Source of the DNA: Streptomyces sp. f51
GTDB lineage: Bacteria; Actinomycetota; Actinomycetes; Streptomycetales; Streptomycetaceae
Reading direction: 5' to 3'
DNA: 64,000 nucleotides
Assembly: GCF_037940415.1 (NCBI RefSeq)
Contig: NZ_CP149798.1
Span: forward strand, 3,527,001-3,591,000
Of this stretch, positions 42,241 through 50,974 are shown in pieces. The first letter of the stretch is position 1; each line of letters opens with the position of its first letter. The translations under genes and the position numbers were made by a program. The notes beneath the pieces are model-generated. The model saw nothing but the letters and a program-made list of their open reading frames with translations. It searched no databases and was not told the DNA's origin.

Positions 42241-44469
42241 TCAGCTGCCGCTCTTCGGCTGCGTCAGGTCGTAGAAGGTGGCCGAACCCACCGTCACCTT
42301 CTTGAAGTTGGCCGTGACCCACGAGCTGATCTGCGAGGAGGTGGAGGCGGTGCCCGAGGTCCCGCCGCCCATGCCGCCGCCCATGCCGCCGCCCGAGATG
42401 AAGTAGTGGATCCTTCCGTCCGTCACGTACTTCTTGAACTGGGCCAGGGTCGGCGACGGGTCGGTGCCGTTGAAGCCGCCGATCGCCATGACCGGCTCGC
42501 CGGTGGCCAGTTGGTAGCTGGCGGAGTTCTGGGAACCGACCGCGGCGGCCGCCCAGGTGTAGTCCCCCGCGTTCTTCGACAGCAGCGCCTTGGCCGCGGA
42601 GCCGACGGACGCGCCGTTCAGCAGTCCTCCCGCGCCGCCGCCGGGCATCCCGCCCTCACCCGTGCCGCCGCCGGGCATGCCGCCCTGCTGGTTCCCGCCC
42701 TGGGCGGCGCCGTTGCCCTGGTTCCGGCCGGGGAGGCCACCGGTGCCGCCCGCCGGGGGCTGGAAAGTGCCGCCGCCCTGCGGAGCGTTCGGCATTCCGC
42801 CGGTGCCGTTCCGCTGGCTCTGGCCGCCACCGGGGAAGCCGCCCCGCGTGCCGCCACCGGGGAAGCCGCCCCGGCCGCCCATCATGCTCGCCCCGGCCGG
42901 ACCCGCCGTCACGATGGAGCCGGTGTGCCCGGTGTCCACCGTGGAGAGCGTGTACGCCGTCGGGCCCGCGAGCGCGGCCGCGAGGCCGAGCCCGGCCGCC
43001 GCGAGGGCGAGCCGCCGGCCCAGCCGGGCCGCGAAGACCAGACCGAGCGCGGAGGTCGAACCGCCCAGCAGGACCAGCCACTTGAGCCACGGCAGATAGT
43101 CGGGGGTGCGGTTGAGGAGCACATATCCCCAGGCGGCGGTGGCCGTGACCGCTCCGGCGAGGGTGAGCGACGCCCACACCTTGCCCCGCTCCTCCCACAG
43201 CACCGTCGCGCCCATGCCGACCACGGCGGCGATGTAGGGGGCCAGGGCCACCGTGTAGTACTGGTGGAAGATGCCGGCCATGTAGCTGAAGACCAGCGCG
43301 GTCGTCAGCAGCGCGCCGCCCCAGGCGAGGAACGAGGCCCGGGTCAGGTCCGTCCGCTTCGCCCCGCGGGTCAGGACGAGGCCGCCCACCAGCAGGATCA
43401 GGGCCGCCGGGAGCAGCCAGGAGATCTGGCCGCCGATCTCGGAGTTGAACATCCGGTTCCAGCCGGTCTCGCCCCACATCCCGGTGCCGCCGGCGCCGCC
43501 ACCGCCGCCGACGCTGCCGGTCTCGTCGCCGTTGATGCGGCCGAGGCCGTTGTAGCCGAAGGTCAGCTCCAGGAACGAGTTGTTCTGGGAACCGCCGATG
43601 TACGGACGGGAGGAGGCGGGCCACAGTTCGACGATCGCGACCCACCAGCCGCCGGCGACCACCATGGCGGCCGCCGAGAGGCCGAGCTGCGCGAACCGCT
43701 TGCGCACGGTCACCGGCGCGCAGACCGTGTACAGCACGGCCAGCGGCGGCAGGATCAGGAAGGCCTGGAGCGTCTTGGTGAGGAAGGCGAGACCGACCGC
43801 CGCGCCCGCCCACAGGAGCCACTTCGTGCGGCCGTCCTCCAGGCCGCGGAGCACGCAGGAGACCGTGACGGTCATGAGCAGGGCGAGCATCGCGTCCGGG
43901 TTGTTGAACCGGAACATCAGCGCGGCGACCGGGGTGAGCGCGAGCACCGCGCCGGCGATCAGACCCGCCGCGGCGCCGAACCGGCGGCGCACGGCCGCGT
44001 ACAGGACGCCGACCGTGGCCACGCCCATCAGCACCTCGGGGACGAGGACCGCCCAGGAGCCGAGGCCGAAGATCCGGACCGACAGGGCCATCGGCCACAG
44101 CGAGGCCGGGGGCTTGTCGACGGTGATGGCGTTGGCCGAGTCGAGCGAGCCGAAGAAGAAGGCCTTCCAGCTCTGACTGCCGGCCTGCACGGCCGCGGAG
44201 TAGAAGGAGTTGGCGTACCCGGAGGCGCTCAGGTCGTACAGGTACAGCACGGCCGTGGCGAGCAGCAGACCGAGGAAGGCGGGGCGCGCCCAGCGCGGGT
44301 CCTCGGGCCGTCCTCTCCAGACCCTGTACGGGAAGGGCCGGCCGGGTTCACCGGGCCCGGGGGCGACGGTCGGCGGGGCGTGCTCGGGGGGAGGCGCCGA
44401 GGCGGCCGGACCCCAGGCGGGTCCAAGGCCGGAGCCGGTGCCGGTGCTCGTGTCGGGCTGTGTCGTCAT
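42241..44469 (-). CDS. GT39-type (ArnT-like) membrane glycosyltransferase
   Basis: A 742-residue polytopic membrane protein using a polyprenyl-phosphate sugar. The first periplasmic loop holds the catalytic acidic motif and aromatic surroundings (LDSANAITVDKPPASLWPMA), and about 12 helices follow (including NNPDAMLALLMTVTV and FHQYYTVALAPYIAAVVG). The C-terminal 220 residues include a Gly/Asn/Gln-rich stretch (GGFPGGGTRGGFPGGGQSQ) and a final domain (EPVMAIGGFNGTDPSPTLAQ). It overlaps the upstream GT2 gene by 4 bp, which could supply the lipid-linked sugar donor. The acceptor is unknown (wall polymer or lipid). Confidence 0.88.
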   Translation of the reverse strand: MTTQPDTSTGTGSGLGPAWGPAASAPPPEHAPPTVAPGPGEPGRPFPYRVWRGRPEDPRWARPAFLGLLLATAVLYLYDLSASGYANSFYSAAVQAGSQSWKAFFFGSLDSANAITVDKPPASLWPMALSVRIFGLGSWAVLVPEVLMGVATVGVLYAAVRRRFGAAAGLIAGAVLALTPVAALMFRFNNPDAMLALLMTVTVSCVLRGLEDGRTKWLLWAGAAVGLAFLTKTLQAFLILPPLAVLYTVCAPVTVRKRFAQLGLSAAAMVVAGGWWVAIVELWPASSRPYIGGSQNNSFLELTFGYNGLGRINGDETGSVGGGGGAGGTGMWGETGWNRMFNSEIGGQISWLLPAALILLVGGLVLTRGAKRTDLTRASFLAWGGALLTTALVFSYMAGIFHQYYTVALAPYIAAVVGMGATVLWEERGKVWASLTLAGAVTATAAWGYVLLNRTPDYLPWLKWLVLLGGSTSALGLVFAARLGRRLALAAAGLGLAAALAGPTAYTLSTVDTGHTGSIVTAGPAGASMMGGRGGFPGGGTRGGFPGGGQSQRNGTGGMPNAPQGGGTFQPPAGGTGGLPGRNQGNGAAQGGNQQGGMPGGGTGEGGMPGGGAGGLLNGASVGSAAKALLSKNAGDYTWAAAAVGSQNSASYQLATGEPVMAIGGFNGTDPSPTLAQFKKYVTDGRIHYFISGGGMGGGMGGGTSGTASTSSQISSWVTANFKKVTVGSATFYDLTQPKSGS

Positions 44470-45959
44470 CGCGCGTTCCTCGGATCGTGGTCGTGCGGGC
44501 GCACCGCCTGCAACTGCATGGTCGAATCCCGCCGGGCCCGGTCCACGGCGTCGTCGGCGCGGTGGGGGGCCGTGTCGTACGGGGAGGGGGACGGGGGCGC
44601 GGCCGGGCGCTGCGGCAGCGGCGGATGGGCGTCCGCGCCGCTCTGCCGTACCGCCGCCGGCTGGAACCGCGTGTCCGGCAGGTGCGGGGCCGGCTCACGG
44701 GACGGCGACGGCGTCCCGTCCCGCCGGTCGGGGAAGACCCAGGCCCGGAAGAGCAGGAAGCGCAGCACGGTCGCCGCGAGGTTGGCGGCGATGAGCACCG
44801 CCAGTTCGGTGGAGTGCGAGGGATCGCTCGTCGCCGCGCCGAGCGCGGCCAGGGAGCCGCTGGTCAGGGCGAGGCCGATGCCGAAGACGACCAGGCCCTG
44901 CGCCTGGTGCCGGACGGCACCGCCCGGGCCGCGCACGCCGAAGGTGAGCCTGCGGTTGGCCGCCGTGTTGGCGACGGCCGACACGAGCAGCGCGAGCGCG
45001 TTGGCGACCTGCGCCCCGGAGAAGGAGCGGAAGCCGCTGTAGAGCAGCAGGTAGAAGAGGGTGGACAGGCCGCCGACCACGCAGAATCCGACGAGCTGGC
45101 GGGCCAGGCCCTTGGGTACGTCGGTCAGTTCGCGGTCGCGCGGGTCGTCCCCGAAGGGCCGGGTGAGCCGGTCGAGCGACAGGGAGCCGGTCGCGAGGGC
45201 TCGTCCCACCCGCCACACGCCCTTGAGGTCGTCCGTCGCGGTCTTCACGATGTGGACGGTCGAGTCGGGGTCGTCGACCCAGTCGACGGGGACCTCGTGG
45301 ATGCGCAGCCCGGCCCGCTCGGCCAGCACCAGCATCTCGGTGTCGAAGAACCAGCCGGTGTCCTCGACCAGGGGCAGCAGCTCCTGGGCGACATCACCGC
45401 GGATCGCCTTGAAGCCGCACTGCGCGTCCGAGAAGCGGGCCTGGAGCGAGCCGCGCAGGATCAGGTTGTACGTACGGCTGATGAACTCCCGCTTGGCGCC
45501 CCGCACCACCCGTGAGGAGCGGGACAGCCGCGAGCCGATCGCGAGATCCGAGTGCCCCGAGATCAGCGGGGCCACCAGCGGCAGCAGCGCGTTCAGGTCG
45601 GTGGACAGGTCCACGTCCATGTACGCCAGGACCGGGGCGTCGGACGCCGACCACACGGTCCGCAGCGCCCGGCCGCGGCCCTTCTGCTCCAGCCGGAAGG
45701 ACCTGACCTCCGGGATCCGCTCCGCCAGCCGCGCCGCCACCAGGGGGGTGGTGTCCGTGGACGCGTTGTCCGCCACCGTGATGCGGAACGCGTACGGGAA
45801 CGTGCGCTTGAGGTGCTCGTGCAGTCTGAGCACACAGGGCTGGAGGTCCTTCTCCTCGTTGTAGACGGGGATCACTACGTCCAGGACAGCCGTACCGGCG
45901 TCTGTGGCCGGGAGGTGCTCCCGCGCCGGCAGGTTGCCGGGAGAAGAGTCGGTTCGCAT
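44466..45959 (-). CDS. Glycosyltransferase family 2 fused to GtrA-like membrane domain
   Basis: A 497-residue fusion. The N-terminal GT2 domain (polyprenyl-phosphate glycosyltransferase type) has VIPVYNEEKDLQPCVL, the donor-site LAYMDVDLSTDL (DxD-like) and QCGFKAIRGDVAQELLP. The C-terminal half is a four-helix GtrA-like domain (LVGFCVVGGLSTLFYLLLYS, ANRRLTFGV), a likely flippase for the lipid-linked sugar. A disordered Pro-rich tail ends it. It is coupled to the GT39 gene (ATGA). The ATG at 45959 lies inside the palindrome GTTCGCATGCGAAC. Confidence 0.9.
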   Translation of the reverse strand: MRTDSSPGNLPAREHLPATDAGTAVLDVVIPVYNEEKDLQPCVLRLHEHLKRTFPYAFRITVADNASTDTTPLVAARLAERIPEVRSFRLEQKGRGRALRTVWSASDAPVLAYMDVDLSTDLNALLPLVAPLISGHSDLAIGSRLSRSSRVVRGAKREFISRTYNLILRGSLQARFSDAQCGFKAIRGDVAQELLPLVEDTGWFFDTEMLVLAERAGLRIHEVPVDWVDDPDSTVHIVKTATDDLKGVWRVGRALATGSLSLDRLTRPFGDDPRDRELTDVPKGLARQLVGFCVVGGLSTLFYLLLYSGFRSFSGAQVANALALLVSAVANTAANRRLTFGVRGPGGAVRHQAQGLVVFGIGLALTSGSLAALGAATSDPSHSTELAVLIAANLAATVLRFLLFRAWVFPDRRDGTPSPSREPAPHLPDTRFQPAAVRQSGADAHPPLPQRPAAPPSPSPYDTAPHRADDAVDRARRDSTMQLQAVRPHDHDPRNAR

Positions 45960-45973
45960 GCGAACGACTCTCG

Positions 45974-47620
45974 TCAGGCCCCCTGTCGCACCGATGTGGT
46001 GGCGCTGTGCTGTGCCTGTGAGTGCGATTGCCACGATGTTCCGGGGTGGATCGCGGGCAGATGCAGGGTGAACACGGTCCTGCCGGGGACGCTGTCCACG
46101 GTCACGGCGCCCTCGTGCGCGGCCGCGACGGCCTGCACGATGGCGAGCCCGAGACCGGTCGATCCGGAGGCGCGCGAGCGGGAGGAATCTCCGCGCGCGA
46201 ACCGTTCGAAGACGCGGGGCAGCAGGTCGGGCGGGATGCCCGGGCCGTCGTCCTGGACGTCCACGCACAGCCACGGCCCGTGCCGGTGCACGCGCGCGGT
46301 GACGGTCGTCCCCGGCGGGGTGTGCGTGCGGGCGTTGGCGAAGAGGTTGACCATGACCTGCTGGAGGCGTGCGGCGTCCGCCGACACCAGCGCGGGCTCC
46401 TCGGGCAGTTCGAGCCGCCAGTTGTGGGTGCGCCCGGCGGCCCGCGCGTCGCTGACGGCGTCGATCACCAGGGGGACGAGATCGGTCTGCTCGTGCTGGA
46501 GCGGCCTGCCGGCGTCGAGCCGGGCGAGCAGCAGCAGGTCCTCCACGAGCAGGGTCATCCGGCCGGCCTCGGACTCGATCCGCCCGAGCGCGTGCCGGGT
46601 GTCGGGCCCGGTCTCCTCACGGCCGCGTCTGGTCAGCTCGGCGTACCCGCGGATGGAGGCCAGCGGGGTGCGCAGCTCGTGGCTGGCGTCGGCGACGAAC
46701 TGCCGTACGCGCATCTCGCTCTGCTGGCGTGCGTGGAGCGCTCCGTGGATGTGGTCGAGCATGCGGTTGAGCGCGGCGCCGACCTGCCCGACCTCGGTGT
46801 GCGGATCGGACTCGGACTCCGGGACCCGCTCGTAGAGGGTGACCTCGCCGGTGTGCAGGGGGAGTTCGGAGACCCGGGTGGCGGTCGCGGCGACCTTGCG
46901 CAGGGGACGCAGGGCGAGGCCGACGATCACGGTGCCCGCGATGGAGGCGGCGACGAGTCCGGCGCCGGTGATGCTGGCCTCGACGAGGATGAGGGTGTTG
47001 ACGGTGTTGTTCACGGCTGCGGTGGGCAGGGCGACGTAGTAGCTGCCATGAGCACCGGTCACGTACATGACGTAGTACTCGCCCAGGCTCGGGATGTCCG
47101 TGGTGTGCGGGTCGCCGTCCTTGGCGACGGAGGCGAGCGCGGCCTTCTGGGCGTTGTTGAGCGCGACGGGCTTCATCCGCTGGAAGCCGACGCTGCTGCT
47201 GGACTGTTCCGCGGCGACGACCGCCTCGTCGACCGCGCCGTCCGTGCCGACCTGGGCCGCTATGGTCTTCGTCTGTGTCCCGCCCATGGTGACGAAGACA
47301 TCGAGCCTGTTCTCGTCGGAAGAGCCGGGAAGGGAAGCCGGCGCGCCGTCACCGTTCGGCTTGCCGGGATCCTGGCTCGCATCGCCCGGGTTCGCGCCCC
47401 GCAGGTTTCCGGGAGGGCCCGTGAGCCGTCGGCCCGCGTCCGTGACCTGCGATTCCAGCTGCTTGTACAGATGCCGGTCCAGCGCGATGGTCGTGACCGT
47501 GCCGATCATGGCGCAGACCACGGCGATGAGCGCCACCGCCGAGACGACGAGCCGCGACCGCAGGGTCCGCGGCTGTCGTGCTCGCCTCCTCTGCGTTCGC
47601 GGCCGTCGTCGTCCGCTCAT
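45974..47620 (-). CDS. Sensor histidine kinase (HAMP, HisKA, HATPase)
   Basis: A 548-residue membrane sensor kinase. An N-terminal helix (LVVSAVALIAVVCAMIGTVTTIAL) and a second one near residue 230 flank an extracytoplasmic domain of about 170 residues. A HAMP linker follows (LRPLRKVAATATRVSELPL). The phospho-acceptor His is in DASHELRTPLASIRGYAEL, the N-box is QQVMVNLFANARTHTPPG, G1 is DDGPGIPP and G2 is GSTGLGLAI. It is coupled to its response regulator (4-bp overlap). The glycosyltransferase operon starts 15 bp downstream, so envelope modification may be a target (inference). Confidence 0.93.
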   Translation of the reverse strand: MSGRRRPRTQRRRARQPRTLRSRLVVSAVALIAVVCAMIGTVTTIALDRHLYKQLESQVTDAGRRLTGPPGNLRGANPGDASQDPGKPNGDGAPASLPGSSDENRLDVFVTMGGTQTKTIAAQVGTDGAVDEAVVAAEQSSSSVGFQRMKPVALNNAQKAALASVAKDGDPHTTDIPSLGEYYVMYVTGAHGSYYVALPTAAVNNTVNTLILVEASITGAGLVAASIAGTVIVGLALRPLRKVAATATRVSELPLHTGEVTLYERVPESESDPHTEVGQVGAALNRMLDHIHGALHARQQSEMRVRQFVADASHELRTPLASIRGYAELTRRGREETGPDTRHALGRIESEAGRMTLLVEDLLLLARLDAGRPLQHEQTDLVPLVIDAVSDARAAGRTHNWRLELPEEPALVSADAARLQQVMVNLFANARTHTPPGTTVTARVHRHGPWLCVDVQDDGPGIPPDLLPRVFERFARGDSSRSRASGSTGLGLAIVQAVAAAHEGAVTVDSVPGRTVFTLHLPAIHPGTSWQSHSQAQHSATTSVRQGA

Positions 47621-48357
47621 GACGTGGCGGGCTTGATCAGGTATCCGGCCCCACGCCGGGTGTGGATCATCGGCTCGCGCCCGGCGTCGATCTTGCGGCG
47701 CAGATACGAGATGTAGAGCTCGACCACATTGGCCTGGCCGCCAAAGTCGTACGACCACACACGGTCGAGAATCTGCGCCTTGCTCAGCACCCGGCGCGGA
47801 TTGCGCATCAGGAACCGCAGCAGCTCGAACTCGGTGGCGGTGAGGTGGATGTTGGCCCCGCCGCGCGACACCTCGTGGCTGTCCTCGTCCAGGGTGAGGT
47901 CTCCGACGACGAGCACGGACTCGGACCGCCGGTCGGCCGCGCCGGAACGCCGGATCAGACCGCGCAGCCGGGCCACGACCTCCTCCAGGCTGAACGGCTT
48001 GGTGACGTAGTCGTCGCCGCCGGCGGTGAGACCCGCGATCCGGTCCTCGACCGCGTCCTTCGCCGTCAGGAACAGGACCGGGACATCGGGCAGCTCCCGG
48101 CGGAGCCGGCCGAGCACCGTCAGTCCGTCCATGTCGGGCAGCATCATGTCGAGCACGACGGCGTCGGGCCGGAACTCGCGCGCGGTCTGCACCGCGCCGG
48201 TCCCGTCACCCGCGCTGCGGATCTGCCAGCCCTCGTAGCGAAGGGCCATGGACAGCAGCTCGGTGATCGACAGCTCGTCGTCCACCACAAGCACCCGGAC
48301 GGGGCTCCCGTCCGGCCTCAGCAGTTCGGTGCGCCCCTGGGGCGAGGTCGTGGTCAT
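47617..48357 (-). CDS. OmpR/PhoB-type response regulator
   Basis: A 246-residue regulator. The receiver domain has VLVVDDELSITELL, the phospho-Asp in VVLDMMLPDMDGL and Lys in YVTKPFSLEEV. The winged-helix domain contains LTATEFELLRFLMRNPRRVLSK and the wing VWSYDFGGQANVVELYISYLRRKID. It works with the kinase directly downstream and may drive the whole kinase-glycosyltransferase cluster. The ATG at 48357 (AAGGTG upstream) is preferred; a start 10 codons further upstream is possible. Confidence 0.93.
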   Translation of the reverse strand: MTTTSPQGRTELLRPDGSPVRVLVVDDELSITELLSMALRYEGWQIRSAGDGTGAVQTAREFRPDAVVLDMMLPDMDGLTVLGRLRRELPDVPVLFLTAKDAVEDRIAGLTAGGDDYVTKPFSLEEVVARLRGLIRRSGAADRRSESVLVVGDLTLDEDSHEVSRGGANIHLTATEFELLRFLMRNPRRVLSKAQILDRVWSYDFGGQANVVELYISYLRRKIDAGREPMIHTRRGAGYLIKPATS

Positions 48358-48467
48358 AGCGGACACCTTGGTGGGCGCCGCTGAGAGCATCCTTTCGTGA
48401 ACCTGTGATTTCCCTGAGAAACGCACAGGCGCCTCTCAGGGAACTCCTGGGTACCGTCCCGCCCGCG

Positions 48468-49373
48468 TCAGCGGAGGCCGAAGAGGCGGGCGCCGTTGCC
48501 GAAGCAGACGGCGCGCAGCCAGTCGTCGCCCAGCCCGAGCCGTTCCAGCGCGCGCAGCTGGTGGACGTAGGGGTACGGGATGTTCGGGAAGTCCGTGCCG
48601 AGGAGCACCCGGTCCCCGAGGTCCGCGAGGCGGGGCAGCAGTCCCGGCGGGTACGGCGCGAGACGCTCGCTGAAGTCGGTGAACGCCATGGTCGTGTCGA
48701 GCCGCACCTCCTCGTACCGCTCGGCGAGGCCGAGGAAGTCCTCGTACTCGGGCATCCCCATGTGCGCGAAGACGAACCGCAGCCGGGGATGCCGGCGCAG
48801 GACGGCCGCGGCCGGTCCCGGGCCGGTGTACTTGCCGGGCGAGGGCCCCGAACCGCAGTGGATCACCACGGGGATTCCCGCCTCGGCGATCAACCCCCAG
48901 GCGGGGTCGAGGAGTTCGTCCGCCGGGTCGTACGCACCCACCTGTACGTGCGCCTTGAAGACGCGTGTGCCCGCCTCCACCGCCTCGCGCACGTAACCCT
49001 CGACCCCCTTCTCGGGGAACAGGGTCGAGGTGTGCAGGCAGTCGGGGGTGCGGCGGGCGAAGTCCACGGCCCAGGAGTTGAGCCACTCGGCCATGCCGGC
49101 CTTGTGCGGGTAGAGCATCGCCGTGAAGGCGCGTACTCCGAACTCCCGGATCAGCGCCAGGCGTTCGTCCTCGTCCGCGCGGTAGGCGATGGGCCACTCG
49201 ATGCCTCCGGTGAGTTCACCGAGTCCGTCGAAGTAGTCCCACACCTTGCGCAGGACCCGTTCGGGCATGAAGTGCGTGTGGACGTCCACGAGTCCGGGCA
49301 GTCCGAGCCCCTCCCAGAAGCCCCGCACCTCCAGGGACTCGTCCCGCGCGTCCCGGTGCTCAGCCGTCGGCAC
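48468..49373 (-). CDS. Amidohydrolase 2 family metal-dependent hydrolase
   Basis: A 301-residue TIM-barrel hydrolase of the ACMSD/amidohydrolase-2 group. Metal ligands are HTH in LVDVHTHFMPE, His in VVIHCGSG, His in FVFAHMGMPEYE and Asp in LLGTDFPNIPYP. It is likely a decarboxylase or hydrolase of a small carboxylic acid. The GTG at 49373 overlaps the end of the monooxygenase-like gene upstream by 14 bp, so the pair is an operon. Confidence 0.86.
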   Translation of the reverse strand: MPTAEHRDARDESLEVRGFWEGLGLPGLVDVHTHFMPERVLRKVWDYFDGLGELTGGIEWPIAYRADEDERLALIREFGVRAFTAMLYPHKAGMAEWLNSWAVDFARRTPDCLHTSTLFPEKGVEGYVREAVEAGTRVFKAHVQVGAYDPADELLDPAWGLIAEAGIPVVIHCGSGPSPGKYTGPGPAAAVLRRHPRLRFVFAHMGMPEYEDFLGLAERYEEVRLDTTMAFTDFSERLAPYPPGLLPRLADLGDRVLLGTDFPNIPYPYVHQLRALERLGLGDDWLRAVCFGNGARLFGLR

Positions 49374-49710
49374 GTTCGAACCCGTGGCTCCGCTCGACCC
49401 TGGCGATGTGCAGGGTGTAGCGCTCGTACCAGTCGGACCGGCCGCGCCGCTGTGCCGACCGGTGCTCGGCGTGCGCACTCCACTCCTTGATGGCGTCCTC
49501 GTCCCGAAAGTACCCGACGGTGATGGCCAGTCCGCCCGGGCTCCGGGCGTGATCCATCCCCAGGTAGCCGGGGATGCCCTGCACCAGCTCCTCCATCCGT
49601 TCGGCGGTCTCCCCGTACCCGTCGTCCTCCTCCCTGCGCACGGAGGTGAACACGGCGGCGTAGTAGGGGGGCTCGTGGGCTGCGACAGGCACGTCGGAGT
49701 GATCGCTCAT
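49360..49710 (-). CDS. Antibiotic biosynthesis monooxygenase (ABM)-like protein
   Basis: A 116-residue ferredoxin-like barrel protein: YYAAVFTSVRREEDDGYGET, MEELVQGIPGYLGMDHARSP, LAITVGYFRDEDAIKEWSAH, then WYERYTLHIARVERSHGF. This is the pattern of ABM/DUF4188-like dimeric proteins that can act as cofactor-free oxygenases or heme-binding proteins. GGAG lies 10 bp before the ATG at 49710. It is coupled to the amidohydrolase. Confidence 0.85.
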   Translation of the reverse strand: MSDHSDVPVAAHEPPYYAAVFTSVRREEDDGYGETAERMEELVQGIPGYLGMDHARSPGGLAITVGYFRDEDAIKEWSAHAEHRSAQRRGRSDWYERYTLHIARVERSHGFERADG

Positions 49711-49830
49711 GTCCGTCACTCTCCTTCCCGGCGTCCCCCGTCGTCCAGCACCTTTCCGAACGGGATCCGAAAGGGATCGAAGTCTTGACCTTCATGGCGG
49801 GCGGCTCGCCCTTGGGGTCCCCGCCGGCCG

Positions 49831-50754
49831 TCAGAAGAGGCCGTCCTGCACGGCCGCGTCCGGCGCGGGCGACTCCCTTACGGGAAAGGTGACTCCGGAG
49901 CCCCCGGCCAGGTCCGCGTCCCCGGCTCCGGTCAGGTCCCAGCCCGTCATCAGCCGGGTGTCGAGGACCACGACTCCCCGCCCGGTGAGGAGGTGGAGAT
50001 CGGGACCCGCGGCGGCGCACAGCTCCCCGGTGACCGCTCCTCCGGCGGCCAGTTCGCGCACGACCCCCCACGTGGGGAGAAGCCCGGCGAGCCCGAACAG
50101 GTCGGTGTGGTCCACGGGCTCGAAGGGCTCGCGCCGGAGCGACTCCGGCCAGCCGTCGAGTTCCCCGGCGCGCGCGTGCAGATCGCGGATCTCGGCGACG
50201 CGCTCCCCCGCCCCGGGCAGCGCCGCCCGTACCGCCCGCTTGTCGGCGTACGGAATCCGGTCCGGCACCCCGAGCGCGGCCCGCAGCAGTTCCTCGGTCC
50301 GGCGCGCGGCCATCAACGGCCCCTGCCCCAGCCAGCTGAACGTCACGGCGCCCTGCTCCATGAGGCGCGCCGGTCCCCGCTCGGCCCTCGTGATCCCGAC
50401 CTTGACCATGCCGGGCCCGAACCAGGCCAGATACACGCGGTACGGACGCGGATCGTCGGCCAGGGTGTCGGCGGCCACGGAGTGCGCGCGGTCCAGCCGC
50501 GCGCAGTCCTCGCAGCGCGCGCCCGTGCCGCGCGGCGACACGGCGGCCCGTACGGGACACGCGTTCCCACGCGCCCCGACGCAGGTCCGCGCACCCCCGT
50601 CCACGACACCGAACGCGACCCGCCGCCCCGGAGCCAGCGGGCTGGTCCGCCCCCCGCCCCACACGAGCACGGGTCCGTCCGCGGACCACCGCAACCCCGA
50701 ACACGTCCACACCCGCCGCACCCGACGACAGTAGAGGACCCCACTGACAGACAC
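49831..50754 (-). CDS. DUF2797 family protein
   Basis: A 307-residue protein of a conserved family without known function. The central block RVYLAWFGPGMVKVGITRAERGPARLMEQGAVTFSWLGQGPLMAARRTEELLR resembles a GIY-YIG-like or T5orf172-like nuclease core (VKVGIT). Four cysteines lie in the N-terminal third (CVGARGNACP and CEDCARLD), a possible zinc site. No catalytic role is proved. The GTG at 50754 is assumed; an internal V at codon 15 is an alternative. Confidence 0.78.
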   Translation of the reverse strand: MSVSGVLYCRRVRRVWTCSGLRWSADGPVLVWGGGRTSPLAPGRRVAFGVVDGGARTCVGARGNACPVRAAVSPRGTGARCEDCARLDRAHSVAADTLADDPRPYRVYLAWFGPGMVKVGITRAERGPARLMEQGAVTFSWLGQGPLMAARRTEELLRAALGVPDRIPYADKRAVRAALPGAGERVAEIRDLHARAGELDGWPESLRREPFEPVDHTDLFGLAGLLPTWGVVRELAAGGAVTGELCAAAGPDLHLLTGRGVVVLDTRLMTGWDLTGAGDADLAGGSGVTFPVRESPAPDAAVQDGLF

Positions 50755-50974
50755 CCCGACCGGCGAGAACGCCCCGGGGCCGGGCCGACGCGGCTGAACG
50801 CGCGGGCCGGTGCGGCCGTACCGCCGGGGGCGACGCCAAGAGCGTGGGCGGCCCCGGGGAACCGCGGCGGTGGAACCGTCCCAGGGCTGGTGACGTGCAA
50901 AGAGATGGGTCCACGTTCCTGGGGTGCCGTTCCGGGACGGGGCGGGCGGCTACGAGCGGAGGTGGGCACGGGCC

